Assembly: GCA_022841525.1 (NCBI GenBank)
Contig: JALHRI010000009.1
Coordinates: 1-51,607, forward strand
Direction of reading: 5' to 3'
DNA: 51,607 bases
Origin: Alphaproteobacteria bacterium
GTDB lineage: Bacteria; Pseudomonadota; Alphaproteobacteria; Rickettsiales; UBA3002
Of the stretch, positions 26,501 to 34,504 are shown in pieces. A program made the position numbers and the translations under genes. The notes below the pieces were generated by a model that worked only from the letters and a program-made list of their open reading frames with translations, was not told the DNA's origin and did not search any database. Within the stretch, counting starts at the first letter, position 1, and every line of letters starts with the position of its first letter.

Positions 26501-27074
26501 AGTTGAAGGTACTCCCGCACAGACAGATGAGAGCGATCTTGGGTTTTCCTATGCGCAATCTAAGGTGATAGAGCAGCTCCTTATCACCGATCGTAGAACA
26601 CCCGCTGAAGTATTTGCCGCGCTTAAGGGCAACACGCTTTTCCCTTCCGATGAAACGGCGCGGCGCGATATTCTCCTCAAATTTAGCCAGCGTTGGGGAA
26701 GTTCGCAATTCAAACGCATCATGGGTACGCTTGCGCCCCATGTCGGGGGCAATAATGACCCACATCAGGCCGTGCGCACTACCGTGCTTGGCGATCATTT
26801 CCGTACCGGTATGGCGCAAGTGACGCTCGATGTAATGGCAGATAAGTTAGGTGGGCCGGGCCCCTTCGAGCGCGCTTTCCAGATGCGTATCGATGACGCT
26901 AAGGAACTCGCTTCACTGAGTGCGGTGTTTAAATCGCTGTTGCTTGGCAAATCGATTCCAGAATTGTTATCGCCAGATCTGCGTAGTGACGTAAAGGCCG
27001 CGAGTCGCACCGGCAAAGCGGCTGAGGCTTATATTGAACTGACGCCACAACCACGTGGCAGAGCGATCGCGTAA
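23598..27074 (+). CDS. nadE: NMN/NaMN adenylyltransferase fused to glutamine-dependent NAD synthetase
   Basis: One 1158-residue protein holds the last two steps of NAD synthesis. Residues 18-230 form an NadM-type nucleotidyltransferase with GRRQPMHQGH (24-33) and the LSATSLR motif (191-197). Residues 298-600 form a nitrilase-type glutaminase that makes ammonia: the catalytic glutamate is near 337 (LEELGLTGY), and the cysteine is Cys480 in HEICAD. Residues 640-1130 form the NAD synthetase domain with the ATP pyrophosphatase loop SGGKDS (667-672) and a TSNKSEAALGY signature with GGANPIGGIGKNQI further on, as in the long glutamine-dependent NadE. NadE alone is usually about 540-680 residues, so the N-terminal fusion is real and not an annotation artefact: the frame is continuous and preceded by AAGGA. 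No NMNAT-glutaminase-NadE triple fusion is known to me. Last gene of the operon. Confidence 0.9.
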   Translation: MTAIRYSDFEQAKADGIKYMLAVGRRQPMHQGHLKTIQRIMEQGFTPIIVIGSTNTAEKVNGLADPLFEPVSNPLTLEQQREQIRLSLPGKVEGKDYHLVPFPDLGDNEKWNQTLIGTLKGQIEIDGKYPNLLGQTAFHFIGKPEDKRPRRLVSADGKSEEVLAYFWEDTFEKLALPVLNDSLHEEVPAELSATSLRSLDINHLSDADRALFAAPDYVVEQAKAARDSNPDKALLIDIPVTAFDLTLQRLAQEKKISTAEIIAEAKKMDSVLTLTSLQNAARTLNGSMRKFVPTVPLKIASASLNQTVYDFATNVPNILSAIDKAVADGADVLALEELGLTGYSADDYHQWNKNNDEVWKHIQLIARYAQSKNPNLIISLGTPWHYADKTAHASDAAYNLNNRPYNTQMTISGGKVLAIAAKSILADGPAEYEPRQFRNWPFEKGTVPITLPDGNVVPFGKPIVSFGKDGQRFTLTHEICADGWPGVNDNLTINAREQAQARHIVKQSKTHDLSVVLNPSASKPEPALNKEKIRAEGLCKQGSKYCGAFVYTNYLGSSSGTYAAEGSQIFAQDGKIIHHGKRYHFGDVSYSSAVIDVPLAERGAPDVVAPHEYRTHDALRTGQEAAFEKHEPEQLAIEEYARSISLWLRDYMRKQSWPCQGFVISLSGGKDSAYGAIAVTTMVELEVKENGIAGFFEHFPNLKYKDDVLRIEREQGQEAAIDAIKKNLLTCVYLPTENSSARTENAARFLIEGGALPGGTNVKGIGGTFYVAPKQRVLDEETIAYSGLNVDAVARSHRAIIIDGMDSDASVKDAIRALPETLQYDIAAAEIVRRIKAYVNAEKGSNPKLPDYITQHCVKPIPTWANPDDDVTLQNIQARVRLPTPWTVANKESKLALVTSNKSEAALGYTTAGGDMHMGGANPIGGIGKNQIIKSLKYFAEHGLEGLHPIPSLHFVNQEKASAELRKEVEGTPAQTDESDLGFSYAQSKVIEQLLITDRRTPAEVFAALKGNTLFPSDETARRDILLKFSQRWGSSQFKRIMGTLAPHVGGNNDPHQAVRTTVLGDHFRTGMAQVTLDVMADKLGGPGPFERAFQMRIDDAKELASLSAVFKSLLLGKSIPELLSPDLRSDVKAASRTGKAAEAYIELTPQPRGRAIA

Positions 27075-27135
27075 ACGAACGCCTGCACATACATCATCCC
27101 CACGTTCGCGCGGGAGGCAGCGCTGCTGACTGACG

Positions 27136-27216
27136 ATGGAAATGGTGCGCAATCTGCACGAGAGCATGCAATTACCCGCTGAGGCATTGATCCAGGATTA
27201 TGCGGTGCGGGCGTAG
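27136..27216 (+). pseudogene. C-terminal fragment of a HigA-like antitoxin
   Basis: The short frame reads MEMVRNLHESMQLPAEALIQ then DYAVRA and stops. The RNLH...PAE.LI pattern is typical of the last helix of HigA-type helix-turn-helix antitoxins. The same frame has a stop just upstream, so the DNA-binding part is gone. It lies 61 nt after the NAD operon and marks the left edge of the accessory region. The toxin is absent. Confidence 0.4.
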
Positions 27217-27442
27217 TTGAAAAATATGAGGGGGCTATTCGCGTTGTTTTTTGGAAGGCCTTGGAGCATTGCAGATTGCTAAGTGCACCCGCATAGACTC
27301 TGCCATTTTGATTTTGGCAGGGTTTCGAAATCCGAGTCCGGTTTGGTGGAGCTAACCGGAAAAAGATCGAACTTTTTACACGATTTGATAAACAGTATAG
27401 AGTCCCTGAATTATCTTTGGAACCATACTGAATTACCAAATT
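27217..27442. other. Non-coding stretch with a short open fragment and a small hairpin
   Basis: A plus-strand open frame at 27312-27431 (39 codons after a stop, beginning FWQGFEIRVRFGGANRKKIE) looks protein-like but has no start codon; it may be the tail of a lost gene. Inverted 7-bp arms TCCGGTT and AACCGGA (27337-27360) lie inside it. AT-rich sequence just before 27443 presumably holds the promoter of the next gene, although no clear elements are seen. Confidence 0.4.
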
Positions 27443-28348
27443 ATGAATACTAATGTCGTACCCATAATCGAAGCAGGACAATCTACCGCAATAATTGGCT
27501 GGTTAGATGGAAGTCCCGACGACAGAATCATTAGTGGGAGCGAGAGATGGCACACTATTGTTTTTGTAGATAAAATTTCTGTTCCTACCGATGAGCTGCT
27601 GAAATTAAAGAAGTGGAGCATCACAGCCAGACGAAAGAATGGTGATTCAGATTCAGGATACCAAACCAAGTTTATTAAGTGGTTTTTGGATCAAGCGAAG
27701 AAGGAGAACATCAAATTTTTTCTAATGAGTTTCCAAGATAAGGATGTAGCCGTAATTCAAGATAAGATTATCGATAATATGAAATTAAGGAGTTACCTCA
27801 CTAAGCAGGATAAGTCAGTTCTAGTAAGACTTCATCAGAAACATGAGGTTAATATAAATGAAGAAACTTTTGGATATATAGTTATGCTCGCGGAGATTCT
27901 TGCGACTGTTCAATACAACCAAGTTAAAGTTAAAAATCCTTATCATCAGCTGATTGTAGTCCTTGATTATTTAAAAGGAGACACGAAGGATGATTTTTCA
28001 CATGGTATGGTCTTAGGAGATTTTGTAAGACTTCAGAAAATTGGTTTGGTCAATTTTAGATACGCCCCAGCTTCTGATACAACCTACGGGGCATTGCTAG
28101 CCGACAATCTAGCTGGATTATTCAATAAAGGATTACAAAAGCCGGACAGTCTGACAGGTGGTTTCCTAAGATGTTTAAAAACACTTCCATTAGGCCATAA
28201 AATTAAGTGGAGCATATTGTCAGGTACCTCATGGGTATCATGGAATGATACAAGCCATCATAATGAACCTCCTACAAAGTCCACTCGAAAGAAGCTAAAA
28301 ATCGCTACCGATTTTAATCGTAGGGATTCTAAAGGGTCTGTTCTCTAG
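27443..28348 (+). CDS. Orphan unknown protein, possibly DUF3800-like
   Basis: This 301-residue gene stands alone and is noticeably AT-richer than its neighbours, which suggests later acquisition. The N-terminal IIGWLDGSPDD holds an early aspartate, a central LIVVLDYLKGDTKDD has another, and the C-terminal part has ALLADNLAGLFNKGL. This order resembles DUF3800 proteins, which have an RNase H-like fold, an early Asp and a late 'LADLIAG' helix. The match is weak and I would not assign nuclease activity on it. There is no signal peptide or transmembrane segment. The last 25 residues are basic (KSTRKKLKIATDFNRRDSKG). No ribosome-binding site is evident before the ATG. A defence or mobile-element cargo role is plausible from location. 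Confidence 0.6.
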   Translation: MNTNVVPIIEAGQSTAIIGWLDGSPDDRIISGSERWHTIVFVDKISVPTDELLKLKKWSITARRKNGDSDSGYQTKFIKWFLDQAKKENIKFFLMSFQDKDVAVIQDKIIDNMKLRSYLTKQDKSVLVRLHQKHEVNINEETFGYIVMLAEILATVQYNQVKVKNPYHQLIVVLDYLKGDTKDDFSHGMVLGDFVRLQKIGLVNFRYAPASDTTYGALLADNLAGLFNKGLQKPDSLTGGFLRCLKTLPLGHKIKWSILSGTSWVSWNDTSHHNEPPTKSTRKKLKIATDFNRRDSKGSVL

Positions 28349-28932
28349 GATTGGTAGACGTTAGAGGAATAAACGAGCCAGAGGCGAATAGTTCAAGCTA
28401 TCGAATGATGATGTGAAAGCTCTTCGCAAAAGAAAATTTATGTAAAAACATAGAACTCCCTAAAATTGGCTCTTGGCTTGTATTTCGAGGTGAAGCGGCT
28501 CATTTTCAGTGTTTGTATTTTTATTGCTAACCAAAAAACCTAGAACTCCGCAAAACTCTTGGTCAGAAGCCACCACAGAGGAATCGAACTTTGATTCTGG
28601 AGTTATGGTGGTGTGTGGTGACCAATCGCCATTGTACGCTCAGCATTTTCGCTGATTTCTTTCGCACACTGATATGAAAGTTAGTTTTGGTCAGATCGAG
28701 GTGTGTGGTGATCACTCACCAATGGACGCTCAGTATTACCCTGATAACCCCCAAAATACAGTGTAAATTCCAATTTTTACTGGGAACAGGTACATCGCGT
28801 TGCCAAAATGGCAGGGAAAATCTAGATTGCTGCATAATGCATAAAAACGGTTTCAGGGAAACAACAGGGAAAAGTCCTGTCGATAACTTGAAAAAATTCA
28901 CATTGGGTTACGGTGATTTCCAACGAATTTTT
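28349..28932. other. Gene-free stretch with repeats
   Basis: No convincing gene is present. The segment contains a pair of imperfect 40-bp direct repeats (28611-28650 and 28701-28740) and three copies of CAGGGAA (28812, 28854, 28865), a motif also clustered at 37785-37911. Two AGAACTCC words (28452 and 28542) recur within it. It borders the RND operon end, where no clear terminator follows the stop. It looks like eroded mobile-element DNA. Confidence 0.5.
28611..28740. repeat. Imperfect 40-bp direct repeat pair
   Basis: Copy 1 (28611-28650) and copy 2 (28701-28740) both begin GTGTGTGGTGA and share the core ACGCTCAG, with about nine differences over 40 positions. The spacing is exactly 90 bp start to start. 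Unit length and divergence do not fit CRISPR. They could be old recombinase or regulator sites. Confidence 0.55.
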
Positions 28933-31900
28933 TTACAATAACCGCTTCAGTTTTGGTGTGAGCCATTCTTCGAAGTCGCGCACGTAATCAAACAGCACCG
29001 GCACGAAGATAAGGCTTAAGGCGGTGGAAGAAATCAGCCCGCCGATCACGGCAATCGCCATTGGTGCGCGGAAGGCGGTATCAAGCCCCAAGCCCAGCGC
29101 GATGGGTATCATGCCCGCCAGCATGGCAAGCGAGGTCATGATGATGGGGCGGGCGCGGACTTCGCAGGCACGCATGATGGCTTCGCGGCGTGGCACACCC
29201 TGATGGATCATTTCCAGCATGTAATCCACGAGCAGGATGGAGTTTTTATCGGCGATGCCCATGAGCATTAAAATGCCAATCACGGCGGGCATGTTAAGAT
29301 CCGTGCCGGTGAGCAGTAGCATCAGGAACGCGCCGCCTATGGAAAGCGGCAGCGCCGCCATACGCGTAAACGGTTGAATGAAGTCTTTGTAAAGCAGCAC
29401 CTGAATCGCATAGACCATCATCAGGCCTGCGCCGATGGCGGTGAGGAAACTGGCGAACAGTTCCGCCATCACTTCCGCATCGCCGGTGTTGAGCACTTTT
29501 ACACTCGGCGGCAGATTTTTCATGGAAGGCAGTGCATAGATTTCCTCCAGTGCTTTGCCGAGCGGAATGCCGTTCAGGTTCGCTTCCAGTGCAATTTTGC
29601 GCTGGCGGTCATAGCGCTCAATGCTGGTAGGACCGAAGCCGAAGCGAATCTCCGCCACGGTGGAAAGCGGCACACTCCCACCCGAAGCAGTAGGGATTTG
29701 CAGGTTCTTGATAGTATCGAGCGACGTCGCTTCACCACCCGCCAGCCGCACGCGGATGGGTATCTGGCGGTTGCCGTAATTGAACTTGGCGAGGTTGGCC
29801 TCAATATCACCGATGGTGGCGATGTTCACGGCATCGCTCAAGGCCTGCACGCTAATGCCCAGCTCTGCAGCTTTAGCAAAATCCGGCACGATGACGATTT
29901 CTGGTTGCTGGAGACTGGCGGAAGTGCCAACGCTGGAGATGCCAGTTAGCCCGCGCATCTCGCGCTCGATGGCTTCGGCGGCTTGGGAAAGTGCTGCCGC
30001 ATCCTCGCTCACCAGCGCGATCATGATGTCTTTCGCACCGGCAGAGTTGGCAAACTCTATCCGCATGTCAGGCAGTTTTTTAAGCTCCGGCAGGATGCGG
30101 TTTTCAAAGTCGCGCTGGCTGATGCTGCGCTCTCCTTTAGGCACCAGCTTAATGTCTAAGCTCGCGATGTTCACGCCCGCCGCACCACCGCCGGTGTTGG
30201 TTGGGCTGCTCATACCCTGCGACCCGCCCGCCACGCTGCTGAGCAAATACATCACTTCCGGCTGTTTCTTTAGTATCTCTTTGACCTGCTGCGCCGCCGC
30301 GTCGGTTTGCTCTACTGTCACGCCGCGTGGCAGTTCAATCGTCATGCGCGATTGCGAGAAGTCTTCGTAGGGAATGAAGCCGGTTGAAAGAAATGGAATC
30401 ATCCCGAACGATAACACCATGCTGAGCACAGCGATGCCCAAGGTTTTTAGGCGGTTGGCAAGCGTCCATTGTACTAGTCCGTGGTAACGCTCCGCGAAGC
30501 GGCTAGGCTTTTCTTCGTGATGACTAGGTACTTTGAGCAGATACGCGGCAAGCATCGGTGTGAGCAGCCGCGCCACCACCAGCGAGAAAAACGCCGCGAT
30601 GGAAACCGTCAGGCCGAATTGGATAAAAAACTGCCCCGCCAATCCCCCCATAAAACTTACCGGTGCGAACACGGCGCAGATGACAAGTGTCGTCGCCACT
30701 ACCGCCAGCCCGATTTCATCGGCAGCAACCATGGCGGCATCGTAGGGCTTTTTGCCTTCCTTCATATGCCGGTGAATGTTTTCAATCTCCACAATCGCAT
30801 CATCCACGAGCACACCCGTGACCAGCGAAATCGCCAACAGGCTTACGGCATTCAGACTGAAGCCTAGGAAGTACATGCACAAGAAGGTTGGAATGATTGA
30901 GAGCGGAATGGTAATCGCCGCAAGCAGCGTGGCACGTTTATCGCGCAGAAAGAAAAATACGACTATGATGGTAAGAATCGCACCTTCAAAGAAGGTATAT
31001 ATGGTCGAGTGAAAACTTATTTCGGTGAACTCGACCAGCGAGAAGATTTTTTTGAAAACAATAGCGGGGTTCTGTTTTTCAAGTTCGGCAAGCTTTGCTT
31101 CCACTTTATCACCCACCGTAACTTCGCTAGAGCCTTTGGAGCGGAAAATCTGGAATGTCACGGCGGGTTTGCCGTCAAGTTTGGTGATAGAGCGCACCTC
31201 CGCGCCGCCATCGGTCACAGTGGCAATATCACCAAGGCGCACCTCACGCCCGCCGCTAAGGGCAATGCGGGTGTCGCGCAAGGCTTCTACCGTTTTAACA
31301 TTGCCGAGCGTGCGCACGCTGTATTCCGTGCCTTCCACGCGCAATCGCCCACCGGGAAGGTCGATATTGGTGAGCGCCAGCTGACGGCTGACATCGGCAG
31401 CGGATGCACCGAAGGCCGCGAGCTTGGCGGCATCGAGCGTTACGGTGACTTCGTGGCTGATGCCGCCGGAACGCTGCACACTGGCTACGCCGCGAATGGA
31501 GAGCAGTTCACGGCTAAGGGTGTCGTCAATATACCAGCTGAGTTCCTCGGTGCGCATCTCCGGCGCTTCGACGCTGAAGACTAAAATCGCGCCGCCATCG
31601 ATTTCCACGCGCTGCACGTTCGGCTCTAAAATCGAGCGGGGCAGCTGGTCGCGGATGTTAGAGATCGCATCCCGCGTGTCGTTCATCACCCGGTCGAAAT
31701 CCGTTTCCAGATGAAACTCAATGGTGGAAACGGATGTGCCTTCAGAAATATTCGAGGTGATATGCTTCACGCCTTGAAGACCAGCAATCGCGCCTTCCAC
31801 CCGGCGCGTCACCTGCGTTTCCATCTCGGTTGCTGAGGCTCCGGGCTGGCTGATGGTGACGCTCACAATCGGCACCACCACGCTCGGCATGTTATTAACC

Positions 31901-32004
31901 GGCAGCTTTAAGAACGCCACCAGCCCCGCCACGGTGAGTACCAGAAACAGCACAATCGGCGGGATGGGGTTACGAATCGCCCAGGTGGAAAGCGGCATCG
32001 ACAT
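28933..32004 (-). CDS. RND multidrug efflux transporter, inner-membrane pump
   Basis: This 1023-residue protein is an AcrB-type proton-driven pump of the HAE-1 family. The fold is shown by an N-terminal helix followed by a large periplasmic loop, then a membrane block with the proton-relay GVLVDDAIVEIEN (Asp401 and Asp402), and the mirrored second half with MGIADKNSILLVDY carrying the relay lysine. Substrates could be drugs, detergents or fatty acids; the Asp-Asp pair argues against an SecD/F-type protein and the heavy-metal CusA group differs at these positions. It starts 1 nt before the end of the adaptor gene (shared TAATG). It is the last gene of the TetR-controlled operon and is more GC-rich than the accessory DNA to its left. 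Confidence 0.92.
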   Translation of the reverse strand: MSMPLSTWAIRNPIPPIVLFLVLTVAGLVAFLKLPVNNMPSVVVPIVSVTISQPGASATEMETQVTRRVEGAIAGLQGVKHITSNISEGTSVSTIEFHLETDFDRVMNDTRDAISNIRDQLPRSILEPNVQRVEIDGGAILVFSVEAPEMRTEELSWYIDDTLSRELLSIRGVASVQRSGGISHEVTVTLDAAKLAAFGASAADVSRQLALTNIDLPGGRLRVEGTEYSVRTLGNVKTVEALRDTRIALSGGREVRLGDIATVTDGGAEVRSITKLDGKPAVTFQIFRSKGSSEVTVGDKVEAKLAELEKQNPAIVFKKIFSLVEFTEISFHSTIYTFFEGAILTIIVVFFFLRDKRATLLAAITIPLSIIPTFLCMYFLGFSLNAVSLLAISLVTGVLVDDAIVEIENIHRHMKEGKKPYDAAMVAADEIGLAVVATTLVICAVFAPVSFMGGLAGQFFIQFGLTVSIAAFFSLVVARLLTPMLAAYLLKVPSHHEEKPSRFAERYHGLVQWTLANRLKTLGIAVLSMVLSFGMIPFLSTGFIPYEDFSQSRMTIELPRGVTVEQTDAAAQQVKEILKKQPEVMYLLSSVAGGSQGMSSPTNTGGGAAGVNIASLDIKLVPKGERSISQRDFENRILPELKKLPDMRIEFANSAGAKDIMIALVSEDAAALSQAAEAIEREMRGLTGISSVGTSASLQQPEIVIVPDFAKAAELGISVQALSDAVNIATIGDIEANLAKFNYGNRQIPIRVRLAGGEATSLDTIKNLQIPTASGGSVPLSTVAEIRFGFGPTSIERYDRQRKIALEANLNGIPLGKALEEIYALPSMKNLPPSVKVLNTGDAEVMAELFASFLTAIGAGLMMVYAIQVLLYKDFIQPFTRMAALPLSIGGAFLMLLLTGTDLNMPAVIGILMLMGIADKNSILLVDYMLEMIHQGVPRREAIMRACEVRARPIIMTSLAMLAGMIPIALGLGLDTAFRAPMAIAVIGGLISSTALSLIFVPVLFDYVRDFEEWLTPKLKRLL

Positions 32005-33056
32005 TAATTGGCCTCCGCCTTTGGTTCTATAGGGCTAACCGCATCACCCGCTTTCACAAACGCGCCTGCTTTGGCGATGACACGCATTTCCGGCTGCACG
32101 CCCTCTACCAGCACGGTATTATCCTGCCTTGATGTGAGTGTGATGGCTTGGCGGGCGGCTTTGTTGTCGCTGCCTATCACCCACACGAAGCGCCCCTCAG
32201 AATCCTCCTGAATGGCGTTGGAAGGCAGTGCGAGGCCTTGTGTGTCACCCACTAGAATATCCCCCCGCACGAAGCTGCCAACAATCAGCGTAGCATTATC
32301 TTTAATGGAAACACGCACCAGCGCCGTGCGTGATGCTGCGTCAATCTGTGGTGCGATCAGCCGCACCGTGCCTTGCCATTCTTGCTCGCTGCCGGTGACG
32401 GACAGCGTGACTGGCTGCTTTAGGCGTACCTGTCCGATTTCGGCCTCTGGCACTTTCAATTGCGCTTCGATTTGGCTTCCCTGCGCAATGCGAAACAGCG
32501 GCTCGCTGGCATTCACCAATTGGCCAAGCGTAGCGCGGCGTTCATAAATCACGCCTGCTTGCGGCGCGGTGATGGTGGCGCGGCGCACCGCTAGTTTTGC
32601 ATCCTCAGCGCGTGCTTTGGCGGCTTCCATCGCGCTACGTTTTTCTTCCACGGAAAGTTTGCTCACCGCGCCGCTATCTTTAATCGGTTCAATGCGGGCA
32701 TATTCATCCCGCGTCTTTTGGTACTCTGCTTCCAGCTGGCGGGCTTGCAGTTCAAGGCTTTCGCCATCCAGTACGGCCAGTTTCTGGCCTTTCTTCACGC
32801 TGTCGCCCACATCGACGAACAGCTCCTTCACGCGCACGCCAGAAAGCTCGGTCAGCACCGCGATTTCTTCACGCGGAATGAGCATACCGGTGGCGCTGAT
32901 GCGCTGATGCAGCGTTTGCTCAGCAGGCTGCACCACGGATACGGCAAGTGATTCCGTGCTTTCGGTTGCTTTGGGTTTCTCATCGCGTCCGAATAGTTTG
33001 AAGGCGGCATATCCAGCGATAACGATGATGATAAGTAAAAGAAGTTTGCGGCTCAT
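32004..33056 (-). CDS. RND periplasmic adaptor (membrane fusion protein)
   Basis: The 350-residue protein links the RND pump to the outer-membrane channel. An N-terminal hydrophobic anchor (LLLLIIIVIAGYAAF) is followed by a beta-barrel and lipoyl half-motif (GVRVKELFVDVGDSVKKGQK), a helical hairpin rich in Glu, Lys and Ala, the second lipoyl half (ITAPQAGVIYERRATLGQ) and a beta-barrel. There is no lipobox cysteine, so it is held by the helix. Length is in the AcrA/MexA range. The start overlaps the upstream channel gene by 4 nt, and its stop overlaps the pump start. Confidence 0.9.
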   Translation of the reverse strand: MSRKLLLLIIIVIAGYAAFKLFGRDEKPKATESTESLAVSVVQPAEQTLHQRISATGMLIPREEIAVLTELSGVRVKELFVDVGDSVKKGQKLAVLDGESLELQARQLEAEYQKTRDEYARIEPIKDSGAVSKLSVEEKRSAMEAAKARAEDAKLAVRRATITAPQAGVIYERRATLGQLVNASEPLFRIAQGSQIEAQLKVPEAEIGQVRLKQPVTLSVTGSEQEWQGTVRLIAPQIDAASRTALVRVSIKDNATLIVGSFVRGDILVGDTQGLALPSNAIQEDSEGRFVWVIGSDNKAARQAITLTSRQDNTVLVEGVQPEMRVIAKAGAFVKAGDAVSPIEPKAEAN

Positions 33057-34504
33057 GGGGTTGGCTCGTTCGTTGAGGTGGTTGGAGCGGGAATACCGCC
33101 GCCCAAGGCTTTGGTCAGCGCTGCGATGCGGCTGATATGTTCGACGTTTGCTTGCAGCGCATTAATCTCTGCCTGCATCGCGCTTATGTTCGCGTTTTCA
33201 GTGGCGATGCCATCTGTGAGGCCTTGCTTGAAAAGTAGCGCCGCTTGCTGCTGGTTCTTTTGCTCCAGCGCAGCACTCTCGGCAGATTGTTCTTTATTCC
33301 GCTTGGCGGCATTGGCCGCGCTTAAGAAACTCTCCACCTCCGTCATCGCATTCACCACCGTTTCACGGTAGGCGCTTGCAGCCTCGGAGAGTTTCATATC
33401 CTGCGTTTTGGCAGCAGCCAGCCGTTTGCCCCAATCAAACAGCGGAATGGAAATCGCAGGCGTGCCGGTCAGCTGGATGGTCTTTCCGGGCAGCGGCGAG
33501 CCGGTGAGATTGTCCAGCTGGCTTAAATTACCGCCGAGCGCAATGCGCGGATAGCGATCCGCCTTCGCCAGTTCCAGCTGCCCGGCCTCGCGCAGCACGG
33601 TCGCCTCAGCGCGGCGAATATCCGGGCGGTTGCGCAGCACATCCACGGGCGTATCACCCAGTTCTGGCAGATTGATGCTCGGTATAGAAGCAGCGGTTTC
33701 CCATTCGGTATCCGGTGCGGCTTGCCCCATTAGCGCCGCCAGCTGCTGCTTGGCTGCGACCTCGTTTTTCACCGTGGTTTGCAAAGCACTTTTCGCATCC
33801 AGCGCGTTGCGCTTGGCGCTTGCCAGTTCGCTATCCGCAATCAGCCCCGCTTTATGTTTGATAGTGTGATATTCCACGATCTTCTCTTGCGCCACCACGA
33901 TAGCTTCCTGAGCGATGCGCTGCTGCTGAAAGCCACGCATTTCTCCATACAGCCGCACCGCCTCTGCAATGACATTCGCACGCACGCTTGCTAAGTCTGC
34001 CTCGGCATAAGCAAGCGTGGCCTTATCCACGTCTTCCGCCGCGCCGTACTGCCCCCACAACGGCAATTCCCATGAGCTATCCAGCCGCGCATTGTAAAAG
34101 CCGGTGGTCTTTTGCTGCCCACCGCCAGCACCGGGAAATCCCACGTTATTAATAGCGAAATCACCCTCGATCAGCCGATTATATTGCGCATCGGTCGTGA
34201 TGCCGAGTGTTGGCAGATAGTCCAGCGTGCGTGCCGATTCACGCGCCGCCAGCAACCGAAAGCGAGCTTGCCCCAGCGACAGGTTTTGCTGTTCCACGCG
34301 CTCCAGCAACCCTACCAGCACCTTATCGTCGCTGCTCTTCCACCAATTCTGCGCCAGCGGTGCAGGTTTTTCTGCCACCTCTACCGAGGGTGATTCGGCA
34401 AAGATTTCCGGCAGCTTCACATCAAGCGATGGCATGCCACGAAATTCACCGCAGGCGGAAAGGCAAAGGGCAGAGGTGAGAAGCAATGCGGCGGTTTTAT
34501 TCAT
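33053..34504 (-). CDS. RND outer-membrane channel, NodT/OprM family lipoprotein
   Basis: A signal peptide MNKTAALLLTSALCLSAC ends with a lipobox whose Cys18 would be lipidated and anchor the protein in the outer membrane. The mature region shows the paired long helices and repeat structure of the TolC/OprM family, with an NRPDIRRAEA motif near residue 293 and the strand-forming GTPAISIPLFDWGKRLAAA in the second half. At 483 residues it matches the family. It overlaps the SMR gene and adaptor gene by 4 nt each, so the three pump parts plus the SMR are made together. Confidence 0.9.
   Translation of the reverse strand: MNKTAALLLTSALCLSACGEFRGMPSLDVKLPEIFAESPSVEVAEKPAPLAQNWWKSSDDKVLVGLLERVEQQNLSLGQARFRLLAARESARTLDYLPTLGITTDAQYNRLIEGDFAINNVGFPGAGGGQQKTTGFYNARLDSSWELPLWGQYGAAEDVDKATLAYAEADLASVRANVIAEAVRLYGEMRGFQQQRIAQEAIVVAQEKIVEYHTIKHKAGLIADSELASAKRNALDAKSALQTTVKNEVAAKQQLAALMGQAAPDTEWETAASIPSINLPELGDTPVDVLRNRPDIRRAEATVLREAGQLELAKADRYPRIALGGNLSQLDNLTGSPLPGKTIQLTGTPAISIPLFDWGKRLAAAKTQDMKLSEAASAYRETVVNAMTEVESFLSAANAAKRNKEQSAESAALEQKNQQQAALLFKQGLTDGIATENANISAMQAEINALQANVEHISRIAALTKALGGGIPAPTTSTNEPTP

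Noticed and set aside
27300-27322. CTGCCA/TGGCAG inverted pair as a terminator
   Set aside because: Weak 6-bp arms with no T-tract and inside a coding-like fragment.
28578-28600. GAATCGAACTTTGATTC looks like a reversed tRNA T-arm
   Set aside because: The loop does not match the TTCRANN consensus and no other arm or acceptor stem is found.
29374-31714. Long plus-strand frames across the RND pump gene
   Set aside because: Antisense shadows of a GC-rich gene whose minus-strand product has complete RND motifs.
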